From assembly GCA_003696775.1 (NCBI GenBank), contig RFFS01000115.1:1-39867 (forward strand): DNA of 39,867 nt. The letters are read 5' to 3'. Below are positions 27,777 through 36,994 of the stretch, piece by piece (positions within the stretch are counted from its first letter, which is position 1; every line of letters starts with the position of its first letter). The position numbers and the translations under genes are program-made. The stretch is from Calditrichota bacterium. GTDB taxonomy: Bacteria; Calditrichota; Calditrichia; Calditrichales; J004. The notes beneath the pieces are model-generated. The model was given only the letters and a program-made list of their open reading frames with translations, did not search any database and had not been told where the DNA came from.

Positions 27777-28712
27777 ATGAAGAAATTATTGTTAAACCCG
27801 GGTAAAATATTTAAATTCGCGATTCTGTTTGGCGCCCTTTTATACGGCAGTGTGCAGGCCCGAAACAGTGTAACTATGCTGGATGATAAACTGGTTATCC
27901 ACTTTGATGACCGGCATCGGAAACTGGTGAATGAACTGGAACGGGCTACCCGGCAACGGCGCCAAAAAATGTATGCTTTTTTTGACGCCCGCGATACCAC
28001 GCCCGTGCAAATTTATCTGACCCGTTTCGAGGCGACCTATCGGAAGCTGGTGGAAAAAGGGATACCGGAGTGGGCGCAGGCGGTCGCCATTCCCGAGCGA
28101 CGGTTCATTGTAATCAAAGTAACCAACGCGGAAGAAATACGTCGCCTGCCGCAGGTGTTTTTGCATGAGCTGGCCCACGTATATCTGCATGATTACGCGG
28201 TTAGCGCCATACCCGTCTGGCTGCACGAAGGCGTGGCGCAATGGCTGAGCATGGAACAACTTTCCCCGGATGAAAAACTGCGCATCGGAAATGCCCTGGC
28301 TGCTAATCGGCTGATTGACTTTGAAGCCATGGACAGCCTGCTTGCCTTTCCGGCGGGCAAAGCCGGTCTGGCTTACGACCTGGCCTATACCGCGGTGGAA
28401 TTTTTAACCCGTCAATACGGCGTTAGCGGGCTGCGTGGACTGTTGCATCAATGGCAAGCCGGTCAGAGTTATGATGCAAATTTTATGCGGATTGTAGGCC
28501 GGGATTTTATCGATTTTGAAGTGAGCTGGTACGCCTGGCTGGAAAAACAATACCGTTGGATGGTTTTGCTCAACGTGGAAAACCTGGTACTGTTGGCTTT
28601 TGTGGTGTTGTTCGCGCTGGCCCTGGCCAGGCTGAAATGGCGCAATCATAAAAAAAAGGCGCAATGGCAACGGGAAGATCAATTCATGGATGATGAAAAG
28701 GAGCCTGAATAA
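27777..28712 (+). CDS. Peptidase MA-like (gluzincin) metallohydrolase with C-terminal TM anchor
   Basis: Signal peptide; VFLHELAHVYLHDY...PVWLHEGVAQWLS (HExxH...E); C-terminal TM VENLVLLAFVVLFALALARLKW. Confidence 0.8.
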   Translation: MKKLLLNPGKIFKFAILFGALLYGSVQARNSVTMLDDKLVIHFDDRHRKLVNELERATRQRRQKMYAFFDARDTTPVQIYLTRFEATYRKLVEKGIPEWAQAVAIPERRFIVIKVTNAEEIRRLPQVFLHELAHVYLHDYAVSAIPVWLHEGVAQWLSMEQLSPDEKLRIGNALAANRLIDFEAMDSLLAFPAGKAGLAYDLAYTAVEFLTRQYGVSGLRGLLHQWQAGQSYDANFMRIVGRDFIDFEVSWYAWLEKQYRWMVLLNVENLVLLAFVVLFALALARLKWRNHKKKAQWQREDQFMDDEKEPE

Positions 28713-29257
28713 TGTATGTACCCAAAAAAATCTTTTTTACACGCGGACTCGGTATTCATAAGGAAAAACTGACCAGTTTCGAGCTGGCATTGCGTAACGC
28801 GGGTATCGCGCCGTTTAACCTGGTGGGCGTGTCCAGTATTTACCCGGCCGGCTGCGTGATCGTCGATCGCGATGAAGGCCTGAGGGAATTGATTCCGGGG
28901 CAAATTGTACACGCCGTGTACAGTAAAATCGAAACCAATGAACCTCATCGTTTGATCGCCTCATCCATAGGCATGGCGCGACCGCGGGATGAAAATGCCT
29001 ACGGCTATCTGAGTGAGCATCACGGCTATGGGGAAACAGAAGAACAATCCGGCAATTACGCCCAAGACCTGGCGGCGGAAATGCTGGCCACCATTCTCGG
29101 TGTGGAGTTTGACCCGGACTCGTCCTGGGATGAGAAACGGCAAATCTGGACCATATCCAATAAAATTGTGGAAACACGCAACATCACCCAGGCCGCGCGC
29201 GGGGACGCTGCCGGACGCTGGACGACGGTTGTTACGGCGGCCATTTTGCTGCCTTAG
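28712..29257 (+). CDS. Pyruvoyl-dependent arginine decarboxylase
   Basis: PKKIFFTRGLGIHKEKLTSFELALRNAGIAPFNLVGVSSIYPAGC...EPHRLIASSIGMARP...GYLSEHHGYGET; VSS self-cleavage motif. Confidence 0.92.
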   Translation: MYVPKKIFFTRGLGIHKEKLTSFELALRNAGIAPFNLVGVSSIYPAGCVIVDRDEGLRELIPGQIVHAVYSKIETNEPHRLIASSIGMARPRDENAYGYLSEHHGYGETEEQSGNYAQDLAAEMLATILGVEFDPDSSWDEKRQIWTISNKIVETRNITQAARGDAAGRWTTVVTAAILLP

Positions 29258-29260
29258 GAT

Positions 29261-30124
29261 ATGCGCGCCATGTCTGCCTTTTTTTTAGGGGAAGAAACCC
29301 GCGATACAAGCTATGAACAGGCGCGGGCGGTTGTACTGCCGATACCGTACGAAAAAACAACCAGTTACGGTAGCGGGACGGCGCGAGGGCCCCAAGCTAT
29401 TATCGAAGCCTCTGCTTACGTGGAACTTTATGATGAGGTGTATGAGACCGAAGTCTGGCGGCAGGGTATTTATACCGATACCGCGCCGGTTTTTACCGGT
29501 GAGACCGAACAGGATTTTGATATCCTTGCCGACCGTGTGGACAAGCATTTGAAAAATGGAAAATTCGTCGTTTCCCTGGGCGGGGAACACGCCATAAGCT
29601 ATCCACTGGTTAAAGCTTTTCGGCATCACTATCCGGATTTGACGGTCATCCAGTTTGACGCCCATTCCGATTTGAGAGACAGCTATGAGGGCAGCATCTA
29701 TTCTCACGCCTCGGTAATGAAGCGGCTTTACGACAGCGGTATAGCATTCCGGCAAATCGGCATCCGTTCCCAATGCGTGGAAGAAGCGCGGTTGATACGC
29801 GAGCAGAACCTGGCCACATTGTACGCACACCATACGCAGAGCCACTGGCGTGATTTCCTTTCGGATATCCGTGGCAATGTCTATATTACCTTTGATGTGG
29901 ATTTTTGGGACCCGTCCCTGATGCCCGCCACCGGCACTCCGGAACCCGGCGGATTTTTTTGGGATGAAACCATGGCCATGTTGGCCTTCATCTTTAGCCG
30001 TGCCCGGGTGGTGGGGTGTGATGTGGTGGAACTTAGTCCGGTGGCGGATTGGCACCACCCGGATTTTACCACCGCCAAACTGGTATATAAAATGATCACT
30101 CTAAAACTGAAAGACTCACTGTAA
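29261..30124 (+). CDS. speB: Agmatinase
   Basis: SLGGEHAISYPLVKAF, VIQFDAHSDLRDSYEGSIYSHASVMKRL, VYITFDVDFWDPSLMPATGTPEPGGFFWDE: ureohydrolase Mn-binding motifs; adjacent to arginine decarboxylase. Confidence 0.92.
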   Translation: MRAMSAFFLGEETRDTSYEQARAVVLPIPYEKTTSYGSGTARGPQAIIEASAYVELYDEVYETEVWRQGIYTDTAPVFTGETEQDFDILADRVDKHLKNGKFVVSLGGEHAISYPLVKAFRHHYPDLTVIQFDAHSDLRDSYEGSIYSHASVMKRLYDSGIAFRQIGIRSQCVEEARLIREQNLATLYAHHTQSHWRDFLSDIRGNVYITFDVDFWDPSLMPATGTPEPGGFFWDETMAMLAFIFSRARVVGCDVVELSPVADWHHPDFTTAKLVYKMITLKLKDSL

Positions 30125-32250
30125 TGAAACGTGTTAAATTTATCTTCGGTATCCATAATCATCAGCCGGTGGGCAACTTCGATTTTGTTTTTGAAGAAGC
30201 GTATCAAAAATCCTACCTGCCATTTTTGGAGGTGCTGGAACGTCATCCCAAAATAAAAATGGCCATCCATTTCACGGGTATTTTATTGGACTGGCTGGAA
30301 GAACATCATCCCGAATTGTTGGAACTGGTGCGTAAATTGTGCGACCGCGGCCAGTTGGAAGTGATGAGCGGCGCCTATTACGAACCGATAATCTCTGTCA
30401 TTCCGCCCAAAGACCGGGTGGGCCAGATAAACAAGCTAACCCGTCGCGTCAAGGAACTATTTGGTTACGACGCCGGCGGCATGTGGCTGGCGGAACGGGT
30501 TTGGGAACCTACCCTGCCCACCACGCTGGAAGAAGCCGGCATGCGTTATACGGTGGTGGATGATACCCACTTTAAATATGCCGGTTTAAAAGATGAAGAC
30601 CTGACCGGCTATTACGTCACGGAAGATTTGGGGCATGAGACCAAACTATTTCCCATCAGTAAAGACCTGCGCTATACCATTCCTTTTCAGGAGCCGCATG
30701 CGACTATTGATGTGTTACGGTCGCTGGCCACGGAAGAGGGCAACCATGTACTGGTTTTTGCCGATGACGGTGAAAAGTTCGGCGTTTGGCCGGATACCTA
30801 TAAACATGTTTATGAAAACGGCTGGTTGGAACGCTTTTTTTGTGCCCTGGAAGAAAACCTGGACTGGATTGAAATGACCACTTTCGACAAGGTGGCCGAA
30901 ACTCTTCCGCCCAGGGGGATGGTCTATTTGCCCACGGCTTCCTACGCGGAAATGATGCATTGGGCACTTTTCCAAAAAACATACAAAGCCTATGAAGATT
31001 TTGAACATTACCTCAAAGACCATAATATGTATGATGATGTGGGCATTTTTGTGCGCGGCGGCTTTTGGCGGAATTTTATGACCAAGTATCCGGAAATCAA
31101 CATCATGCATAAAAAGATGTTGCGGGTAAGCGATAAACTGTGGGCTTACCGTGACAAACATCCCGATGTAGGTCCGGAAGCTTTTGACGCCCTGTGGGCC
31201 GGACAATGCAACTGCCCCTATTGGCATGGCGTTTTCGGCGGATTATATTTAAGCCATTTACGGTTTGCCATTTTTCAGAACCTGATCCGCGCGGAAAACA
31301 TCATCAGCCGGGAAGACCCGTCGGTGTTAACGCCTTATGAAGAAACGGATTTTGATAAAGACAGCCTGCCGGAGGTGTTGATGGAAACACCGGTTCATGA
31401 TGTCTATCTTAAACCCGATGAAGGCGGCATGATCATTGAATATGATTTTAAACCCTGTGAAAAAAATCTGTTGGATACCATGAGCCGTCGCCCGGAAGGC
31501 TACCATGGGCACCTGGCCGAAGCGAAGGTGGTCGGAACGGAAGAAGCCGCTTCCGATGGTACCGCCAGCATTCACGACCTGGTGTTGGCCAAGGAACCGG
31601 GACTGGAAAAATATCTGATATACGACGATTACGAACGGAAGGCGCTTATCGATCACTTTTTTACACCGGATACCGATTGTGCCGCCTTTTATGCCGGCAC
31701 ATGGCAGGAAAGCGGCGATTTTGTAAAAGGAAAGTACGAGGTAACCGCCCATGCCGTGCGCGATGATGCCATTGAGGTAACCTTAACACGGAACGGCCGG
31801 GTGAACGGTCAGTCGGTGCGTGTGGCCAAAACAATTATCGTTCGTCGCGACACGGGCCTTTTGGATATCCGCTACCAAATTACCAATCTTTCCGGGCAGC
31901 CGCTCAACACGTTGTTTGCCGTGGAATTCAATTACGGCTTACAGGCCGGTCATGCCGATGACCGTTATTATTATCTCGAAAGCGGCAAGCCGGATGACCC
32001 CTATCTGGATAGTGTGGGCTCCTTGGAGGCTCAATCGTTTGTCGGCCTGCGCGATGAATATATGCGTATCGATATCCGTTTGGAAGCGGAAAATACGGAT
32101 GCGTGGTGGCGCTGTCCTGTGGAAACCATATCCCTTTCCGAGGCGGGCTTTGAGCGCGTCTATCAAAGTTCGGCGGTTATGCCTGTATGGCGATTAAATC
32201 TTGAAAAGGAGATCATCCTGACCTTGCGCCAAAAGGTGGAGAAAATCTAA
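30124..32250 (+). CDS. Glycoside hydrolase family 57, alpha-amylase/4-alpha-glucanotransferase type
   Basis: FIFGIHNHQPVGNFDFVFEEAYQKSYLPFLEVLE...HFTGILLDWLEEHHPEL...GMWLAERVWEPTLPTTLEEAGMRYTVVDDTHF...VLVFADDGEKFGVWP; C-terminal beta-rich domain as in archaeal GH57 glucanotransferases. Confidence 0.9.
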   Translation: MKRVKFIFGIHNHQPVGNFDFVFEEAYQKSYLPFLEVLERHPKIKMAIHFTGILLDWLEEHHPELLELVRKLCDRGQLEVMSGAYYEPIISVIPPKDRVGQINKLTRRVKELFGYDAGGMWLAERVWEPTLPTTLEEAGMRYTVVDDTHFKYAGLKDEDLTGYYVTEDLGHETKLFPISKDLRYTIPFQEPHATIDVLRSLATEEGNHVLVFADDGEKFGVWPDTYKHVYENGWLERFFCALEENLDWIEMTTFDKVAETLPPRGMVYLPTASYAEMMHWALFQKTYKAYEDFEHYLKDHNMYDDVGIFVRGGFWRNFMTKYPEINIMHKKMLRVSDKLWAYRDKHPDVGPEAFDALWAGQCNCPYWHGVFGGLYLSHLRFAIFQNLIRAENIISREDPSVLTPYEETDFDKDSLPEVLMETPVHDVYLKPDEGGMIIEYDFKPCEKNLLDTMSRRPEGYHGHLAEAKVVGTEEAASDGTASIHDLVLAKEPGLEKYLIYDDYERKALIDHFFTPDTDCAAFYAGTWQESGDFVKGKYEVTAHAVRDDAIEVTLTRNGRVNGQSVRVAKTIIVRRDTGLLDIRYQITNLSGQPLNTLFAVEFNYGLQAGHADDRYYYLESGKPDDPYLDSVGSLEAQSFVGLRDEYMRIDIRLEAENTDAWWRCPVETISLSEAGFERVYQSSAVMPVWRLNLEKEIILTLRQKVEKI

Positions 32251-33864
32251 ATGCGTAAAAATTTACTGTTTTATTTTCTGATTTTATTTTCACTGTTCAG
32301 TTCCTATCAACTTTATAAAACCTATCCCCTTTGGGCCCTGCCTTCCTTTGATGACGACGCCGCGCGGGAAGTGAAAAAATTGCAGGAAGTGGTCGCTCTG
32401 ACCAACGCCTATTATGTGGATACCCTGGATTGGAAGAAAACCATTACCAAGGGCATCGAAGGGATGTTGTCATCGATGGACCCCCACAGCCACTACTTTT
32501 CCGCGGAGGAGGGCAAAGCCAACGACGAGCGCTTCGACGCCCGTTATCAGGGCGTGGGCATCGAGTTTGATATTTTGGATGAAAAAATCACTGTTATCGC
32601 GGTCATCCCCGGCGCGCCGGCCCAAAAGGCCGGTTTGCAAAGCGGCGACCGAATTGTGGAAATAGAGGGTAAAAACGCGGTGGGACTAAAAAGGGATGAA
32701 GTACCGCGTCTGTTAAAAGGCCCAAAAGGCAGCAGCGTGAAAGTCGGCGTGGAGCGGATTGGATACGATGAATTGTTGTATTTTACCATTGACCGGGATG
32801 AAATACCGATCTTTACAATCAACACGTGGTTTATGGCCAACGACACAACCGGCTATGTGTGGGTCAATCGTTTCGCCGCCACCACCACGGATGAATTGGA
32901 AAGCGCTCTGGTTCGTCTGGAACGAAAAGGGATGAAACAACTTGTCCTGGATTTGCGTGGCAATGGCGGCGGTTATCTGAGCGAAGCGGTAAAAATGGTG
33001 GCCAAGTTTGTCAACGGCCATGAGCTGGTGGTTTATACCCGCGGACGCCGTGATGAAAACAACCGGGAGTATTTTACGGATGATTACGGCCCGGCGCATA
33101 CCCGGGATATTCCGTTGGTGGTCTTAATCAATCAGGCGTCGGCCAGCGCTTCGGAAATTGTGTCCGGCGCCTTGCAGGATTACGATCGCGCACTGATAAC
33201 CGGTGAGCATAGTTTTGGCAAGGGCCTGGTGCAAAATGAGTTCAATTTAACGGACGGTGCGCGGTTGCGTTTAACGGTTTCCAAATATTATACACCCAGC
33301 GGCCGCCTGATCCAGCGATCTTACAAGGATAAATCGGTGAAGGATTATTTTAAGGATGCTTACGATACAACCGGAGCGGTCTATGATTCCACCGGACGGC
33401 CCAAATTCCGTACACGGATGGGACGTATCGTCTATGGCGGCGGAGGGATTATGCCGGATCATCTGCAAAAACTGACTACCGTTTCACGCTATTCGGAATT
33501 TACACAAAAACTATTGACCAAACGCATCTTCTTCTTATTTGCTACGGATTATGTTTATCGCCATAAATCTTCCCTGGACGATGCGGAAAGGTTTTACGCC
33601 GCGTTTCGTTTGAATAAGGCCGAGTGGCAACGCTTTAAACGGTTGGTGAAAAAGCAGGGATTGTCCCCCGATGCCGGTCAGTTGGAGAAGGATCGCCGTT
33701 TTTTGGAAAATCGGATTAAGGCAGCCATTGCGCGGAATCTGTGGTCTGAAAAAGGCTACTGGCGGGTTATACTGGAATATGACAATCAATATGATACAGC
33801 GTTAACCCTGTTCCCGGAATATCAGGAATTAGTTAAAAAGCGTGGCACAACCCATAAAAATTAG
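32251..33864 (+). CDS. S41-family carboxy-terminal processing protease with PDZ domain
   Basis: SMDPHSHYFSAEE, PDZ GVGIEFDILDEKITVIAVIPGAPAQKAGLQSGDRIVEIEGK, VLDLRGNGGGYLSEAVKM, NQASASASEIVSGALQDYDRALITGEHSFGKGLVQ (Ser/Lys dyad). Confidence 0.94.
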   Translation: MRKNLLFYFLILFSLFSSYQLYKTYPLWALPSFDDDAAREVKKLQEVVALTNAYYVDTLDWKKTITKGIEGMLSSMDPHSHYFSAEEGKANDERFDARYQGVGIEFDILDEKITVIAVIPGAPAQKAGLQSGDRIVEIEGKNAVGLKRDEVPRLLKGPKGSSVKVGVERIGYDELLYFTIDRDEIPIFTINTWFMANDTTGYVWVNRFAATTTDELESALVRLERKGMKQLVLDLRGNGGGYLSEAVKMVAKFVNGHELVVYTRGRRDENNREYFTDDYGPAHTRDIPLVVLINQASASASEIVSGALQDYDRALITGEHSFGKGLVQNEFNLTDGARLRLTVSKYYTPSGRLIQRSYKDKSVKDYFKDAYDTTGAVYDSTGRPKFRTRMGRIVYGGGGIMPDHLQKLTTVSRYSEFTQKLLTKRIFFLFATDYVYRHKSSLDDAERFYAAFRLNKAEWQRFKRLVKKQGLSPDAGQLEKDRRFLENRIKAAIARNLWSEKGYWRVILEYDNQYDTALTLFPEYQELVKKRGTTHKN

Positions 33865-33865
33865 A

Positions 33866-33894
33866 TTGACTTTATAGGGCTAAAATCTTATACT
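33866..33894 (+). promoter_or_regulatory. Sigma70-type promoter upstream of exbB-exbD-exbD-tonB
   Basis: TTGACT (33866-33871), 17-nt spacer, TATACT (33889-33894). Confidence 0.65.
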
Positions 33895-33966
33895 TGATTT
33901 TCATTAGAAATCTAACTCGCCCGTAAAATTCAAAAAATCATCATTAATTAGTTAGGAGTATATAGT

Positions 33967-34590
33967 ATGGCAGGATTGGTTGAGCTCTTTAATAAGGGTG
34001 GCGTGTTTATGTGGCCTATTCTGGTTCTTTTCATTATCGGATTGGGATTTGTCATTGAACGTTTTATTACCCTCACCCGTGCTTCGGTAAACACACGTAA
34101 ATTCCTGGCTCGTTTGCATAATGCCTTGCAAGAAGGTGGTGTGGAAGGCGCCGCCGCTGTATGTGAACAAACCCCCGGCCCTGTTGCCGCTATTTTACAC
34201 GCCGGTCTGGCCCGCGCGGATAAAGGGTTGGAAAGCGTGGAAAAATCCATCGCTAACGCCGGTTCCATTGAGATGGCCTTTCTTGAGCGTGGTATGACCG
34301 TACTGTCAACGGTTATCGTTTTGGCGCCGATGCTCGGTTTTACCGGTACGGTTGCCGGTATGGTGGGCGCGTTCGAAGCTATTAAAAAAGCCAACGATAT
34401 TTCCCCCGCCGTTGTGGCCGGTGGTATTTCCGAAGCATTGTTAACCACTTTGTTTGGTCTGGTTGTGGCTATGATCATACAGGTGTTCTATAACTATTTT
34501 ACTTCCCGTATCGACAAACTGATCATCGATATGGAAGAAAGTTCCGTGGAGTTGATGGACGCCCTGGTAGATTTGGAACATAAAAAGTAA
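33967..34590 (+). CDS. exbB: MotA/TolQ/ExbB proton channel family protein
   Basis: GGVFMWPILVLFIIGLGFVIERFITL...LAPMLGFTGTVAGMVGAFEAI...ISEALLTTLFGLVVAMIIQVFYNYF. Confidence 0.93.
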   Translation: MAGLVELFNKGGVFMWPILVLFIIGLGFVIERFITLTRASVNTRKFLARLHNALQEGGVEGAAAVCEQTPGPVAAILHAGLARADKGLESVEKSIANAGSIEMAFLERGMTVLSTVIVLAPMLGFTGTVAGMVGAFEAIKKANDISPAVVAGGISEALLTTLFGLVVAMIIQVFYNYFTSRIDKLIIDMEESSVELMDALVDLEHKK

Positions 34591-34612
34591 TACAGCAGAA
34601 AAGGCCTATCTT

Positions 34613-35020
34613 ATGTTAATTGGCAAGAAGAAAGAAAAAGATGTCGAAATTCCGTCGGCGTCACTTGCGGATATCGTGTTTCTGCTTTTGATTTTCTTTT
34701 TGGTGACCACATCCATCGATACGGAAAAAGGATTGGATCTGGTATTGCCGCCTCCCGGTAACGAAGAGGTTAAAATACCTAAGAAAAATATTACCAATCT
34801 GTTTATCAACGCCGCCGGACAGGCGATGATTGATAATGAAGTGGTCGATGTGAATCAATTGTCTGGGATCATTAAAGAAAAGCTTTTTGAAAATCCCTTA
34901 TTGATTGTTTCGCTTAAAACCCATAAGGATTCCGAGTATCGGGTTTATGTGGAAGTTTTGGACCAACTGAAAAAAGCAGGCGCAAAAAGGATTTCCCTTG
35001 CGGATCCTGATGAAGAATAA
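34613..35020 (+). CDS. exbD: ExbD/TolR family biopolymer transporter (copy 1)
   Basis: EIPSASLADIVFLLLIFFLVTTSIDTEKGLDLVLPPPG with conserved TM Asp. Confidence 0.9.
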   Translation: MLIGKKKEKDVEIPSASLADIVFLLLIFFLVTTSIDTEKGLDLVLPPPGNEEVKIPKKNITNLFINAAGQAMIDNEVVDVNQLSGIIKEKLFENPLLIVSLKTHKDSEYRVYVEVLDQLKKAGAKRISLADPDEE

Positions 35021-35034
35021 TATGAGGCATATCC

Positions 35035-35451
35035 ATGCAGTTTAAAAAGAAAAGCAAAATCAAGCTTGCAATTCCCACGGCCTCCATGCCGGATATTATC
35101 TTTATGCTGCTAATCTTTTTTATGGTAGCTACGGTTATCCGTCAATATTCAGGATTGAAAGTGAAACTTCCTGAAGCGGCCAAAGTACAAAAACTGAAAG
35201 TTTCTAAGCGGCACATTTCCACCATCTGGGTGGATAAAAACAACAATGTGGTGATGGATGATATTCCCGTAAAGAATATAAAGACACTGCGGAACCTGGC
35301 CTATCAAAAGCTGGTGGCCGACCCGCAACTGATTATTTCCATTAAAGCCGATAAACTGGCCAAAATGAGTATAATCAATGATGTCCATCAGGAGCTACGC
35401 AAAGCCAATACGCTTAGAGTCAATTATTCCGCATTACCGGGGGAATTTTAG
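35035..35451 (+). CDS. exbD: ExbD/TolR family biopolymer transporter (copy 2)
   Basis: IPTASMPDIIFMLLIFFMVATVIRQYSGLKVKLPEA with conserved TM Asp. Confidence 0.9.
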   Translation: MQFKKKSKIKLAIPTASMPDIIFMLLIFFMVATVIRQYSGLKVKLPEAAKVQKLKVSKRHISTIWVDKNNNVVMDDIPVKNIKTLRNLAYQKLVADPQLIISIKADKLAKMSIINDVHQELRKANTLRVNYSALPGEF

Positions 35452-36081
35452 ATGAAAGCATTACAAACGGATCCGTCTGTTGATCTTAAGTTGAAATATA
35501 AAAAGACCTTGGAAATGTCCATGGCCGTGGCGTTGTTTGTATTAACCGTGCTGTTTTATTCTTTTCAACGTTATGATGTGAAGGCGACTCTGCCTCAACA
35601 GCCGGAATTAACCATTGAAGCTATAAATATTCCGCCCACGCAACAGTTGCAAAAACCGCCGCCTCCTTCGCGTCCTTCTATACCGGTTGAATCCGAAGAT
35701 GAAGATTTACTGGATGACGTGACCATAGAAGAGACGGAAATTGATCTGAGTCAGGTAACGGACGCACCGCCGCCACCGCCTGAAGAAGACGAGGTGTTTG
35801 AGTTTTTCGCTGTGTCGGAAAAACCGGTGTTGAAGCACAAGGAAACCCCCAAATATCCGGACCTGGCCCGTCGGGCCGGTATAGAAGGCCGGGTAACGGT
35901 GATGGTAACAATTTCTAAAAAAGGCGATGTGATTGATGCCAAGATTCTCAAATCGATCCCCATGTTGGATGACGCGGCATTGGCTGCGGCCAGAAAATGT
36001 AAATTCAAGCCCGCCAAACAACGCGATCGCTTTGTGAAAGTTAAAATGTCCATTCCGTTTGATTTCCGATTGCGGAATTAA
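35452..36081 (+). CDS. tonB: Energy transducer TonB
   Basis: Single N-terminal TM, Pro-rich linker (PPPPSRPSIP, DAPPPPPEED), C-terminal PKYPDLARRAGIEGRVTVMVTISKKGDVIDAKILKSIPMLDDAALAAARKCKFKPAKQRDRFVKVKMSIPFDFRL. Confidence 0.93.
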   Translation: MKALQTDPSVDLKLKYKKTLEMSMAVALFVLTVLFYSFQRYDVKATLPQQPELTIEAINIPPTQQLQKPPPPSRPSIPVESEDEDLLDDVTIEETEIDLSQVTDAPPPPPEEDEVFEFFAVSEKPVLKHKETPKYPDLARRAGIEGRVTVMVTISKKGDVIDAKILKSIPMLDDAALAAARKCKFKPAKQRDRFVKVKMSIPFDFRLRN

Positions 36082-36091
36082 CACAACTTAA

Positions 36092-36115
36092 GCCCGCCGC
36101 CCGGCGGGCTTTTTT
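36092..36115 (+). terminator. Rho-independent terminator after tonB
   Basis: GCCCGCCG-CC-CGGCGGGC perfect hairpin followed by TTTTTT. Confidence 0.93.
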
Positions 36116-36124
36116 GATTTTGTC

Positions 36125-36994
36125 ATGTCTGTTTGTATCATCTTAAATCCCATTTCTGGTTATAAATTTAAGCGCAAGCGCATACAATCTTATTTAAAGC
36201 AATTATCGCCCGACATTCCGGTATGGGAAACACATTATGCGGGACAGGCCGCGGAGTATGCCCGTCAGGCGTTGCAACAAGGCTACCGGCGCATCATTGC
36301 CGTGGGAGGTGACGGAACGGTTAATGAAATCGCGGCTCAATTAACGCGGAAGGAAGCCGCGTTGGGCATCGTTGCCGCCGGATCCGGAAACGGTCTGGCG
36401 CGTAGCCTCGGGCTGCCTCTTTCCGTTGAACAGGCTTTTCATACGGCTTTGAACGGTAGGGAACACCGGATGGATGTGGGCAGCGTGAACGACCGTTATT
36501 TTTTTGCCGTAACAGGTGTGGGGATCGACGCCCGGATTGGACAGCGTTTCCAAAAACTGAAACACCGCGGCATCCTGCCATATTTTATTCAGGGCGTCCG
36601 GGCTTATTTAGAGTACGATTACCCCTCCTGCACAATAAAAACCGATCCCCCACAATCCCTGCCAGCCAACCGCAGGCCATTAACCATTGTGGTGGCCAAC
36701 GGAACCGAATTTGGAAACGGCGCCCAAATAGCCCCCCGTGCCCTGATCGATGACGGCTGGCTGGACCTGTGCATTTTAAATAAAATGTGCTTCACACAGG
36801 TTGTCGGCGCCTTACCGGCACTATTTTCCGGAGCAATTGATTCCAAAAAGTCTTATAATACGTTCCGGGTGAAGACCGTTGTCATCACGCCGCAAACAGT
36901 TCCGTTTGTCTATCATGTGGATGGTGAACCTGTAATAAGTCATGAACCGTTGCATATATCCATCATGCCCAAAGCGTTGAAGGTGATTGTATGA
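36125..36994 (+). CDS. Diacylglycerol kinase-like (YegS/DAGK) lipid kinase
   Basis: CIILNPISGYKFKRK, IIAVGGDGTVNEIAAQL, LGIVAAGSGNGLARSLGLP, GTEFGNGAQIAPRALIDDGWLDL. Confidence 0.9.
   Translation: MSVCIILNPISGYKFKRKRIQSYLKQLSPDIPVWETHYAGQAAEYARQALQQGYRRIIAVGGDGTVNEIAAQLTRKEAALGIVAAGSGNGLARSLGLPLSVEQAFHTALNGREHRMDVGSVNDRYFFAVTGVGIDARIGQRFQKLKHRGILPYFIQGVRAYLEYDYPSCTIKTDPPQSLPANRRPLTIVVANGTEFGNGAQIAPRALIDDGWLDLCILNKMCFTQVVGALPALFSGAIDSKKSYNTFRVKTVVITPQTVPFVYHVDGEPVISHEPLHISIMPKALKVIV

Noticed and set aside
29285-30058. 257-aa ORF on the - strand
   Set aside because: Antisense to agmatinase; low-likelihood composition.
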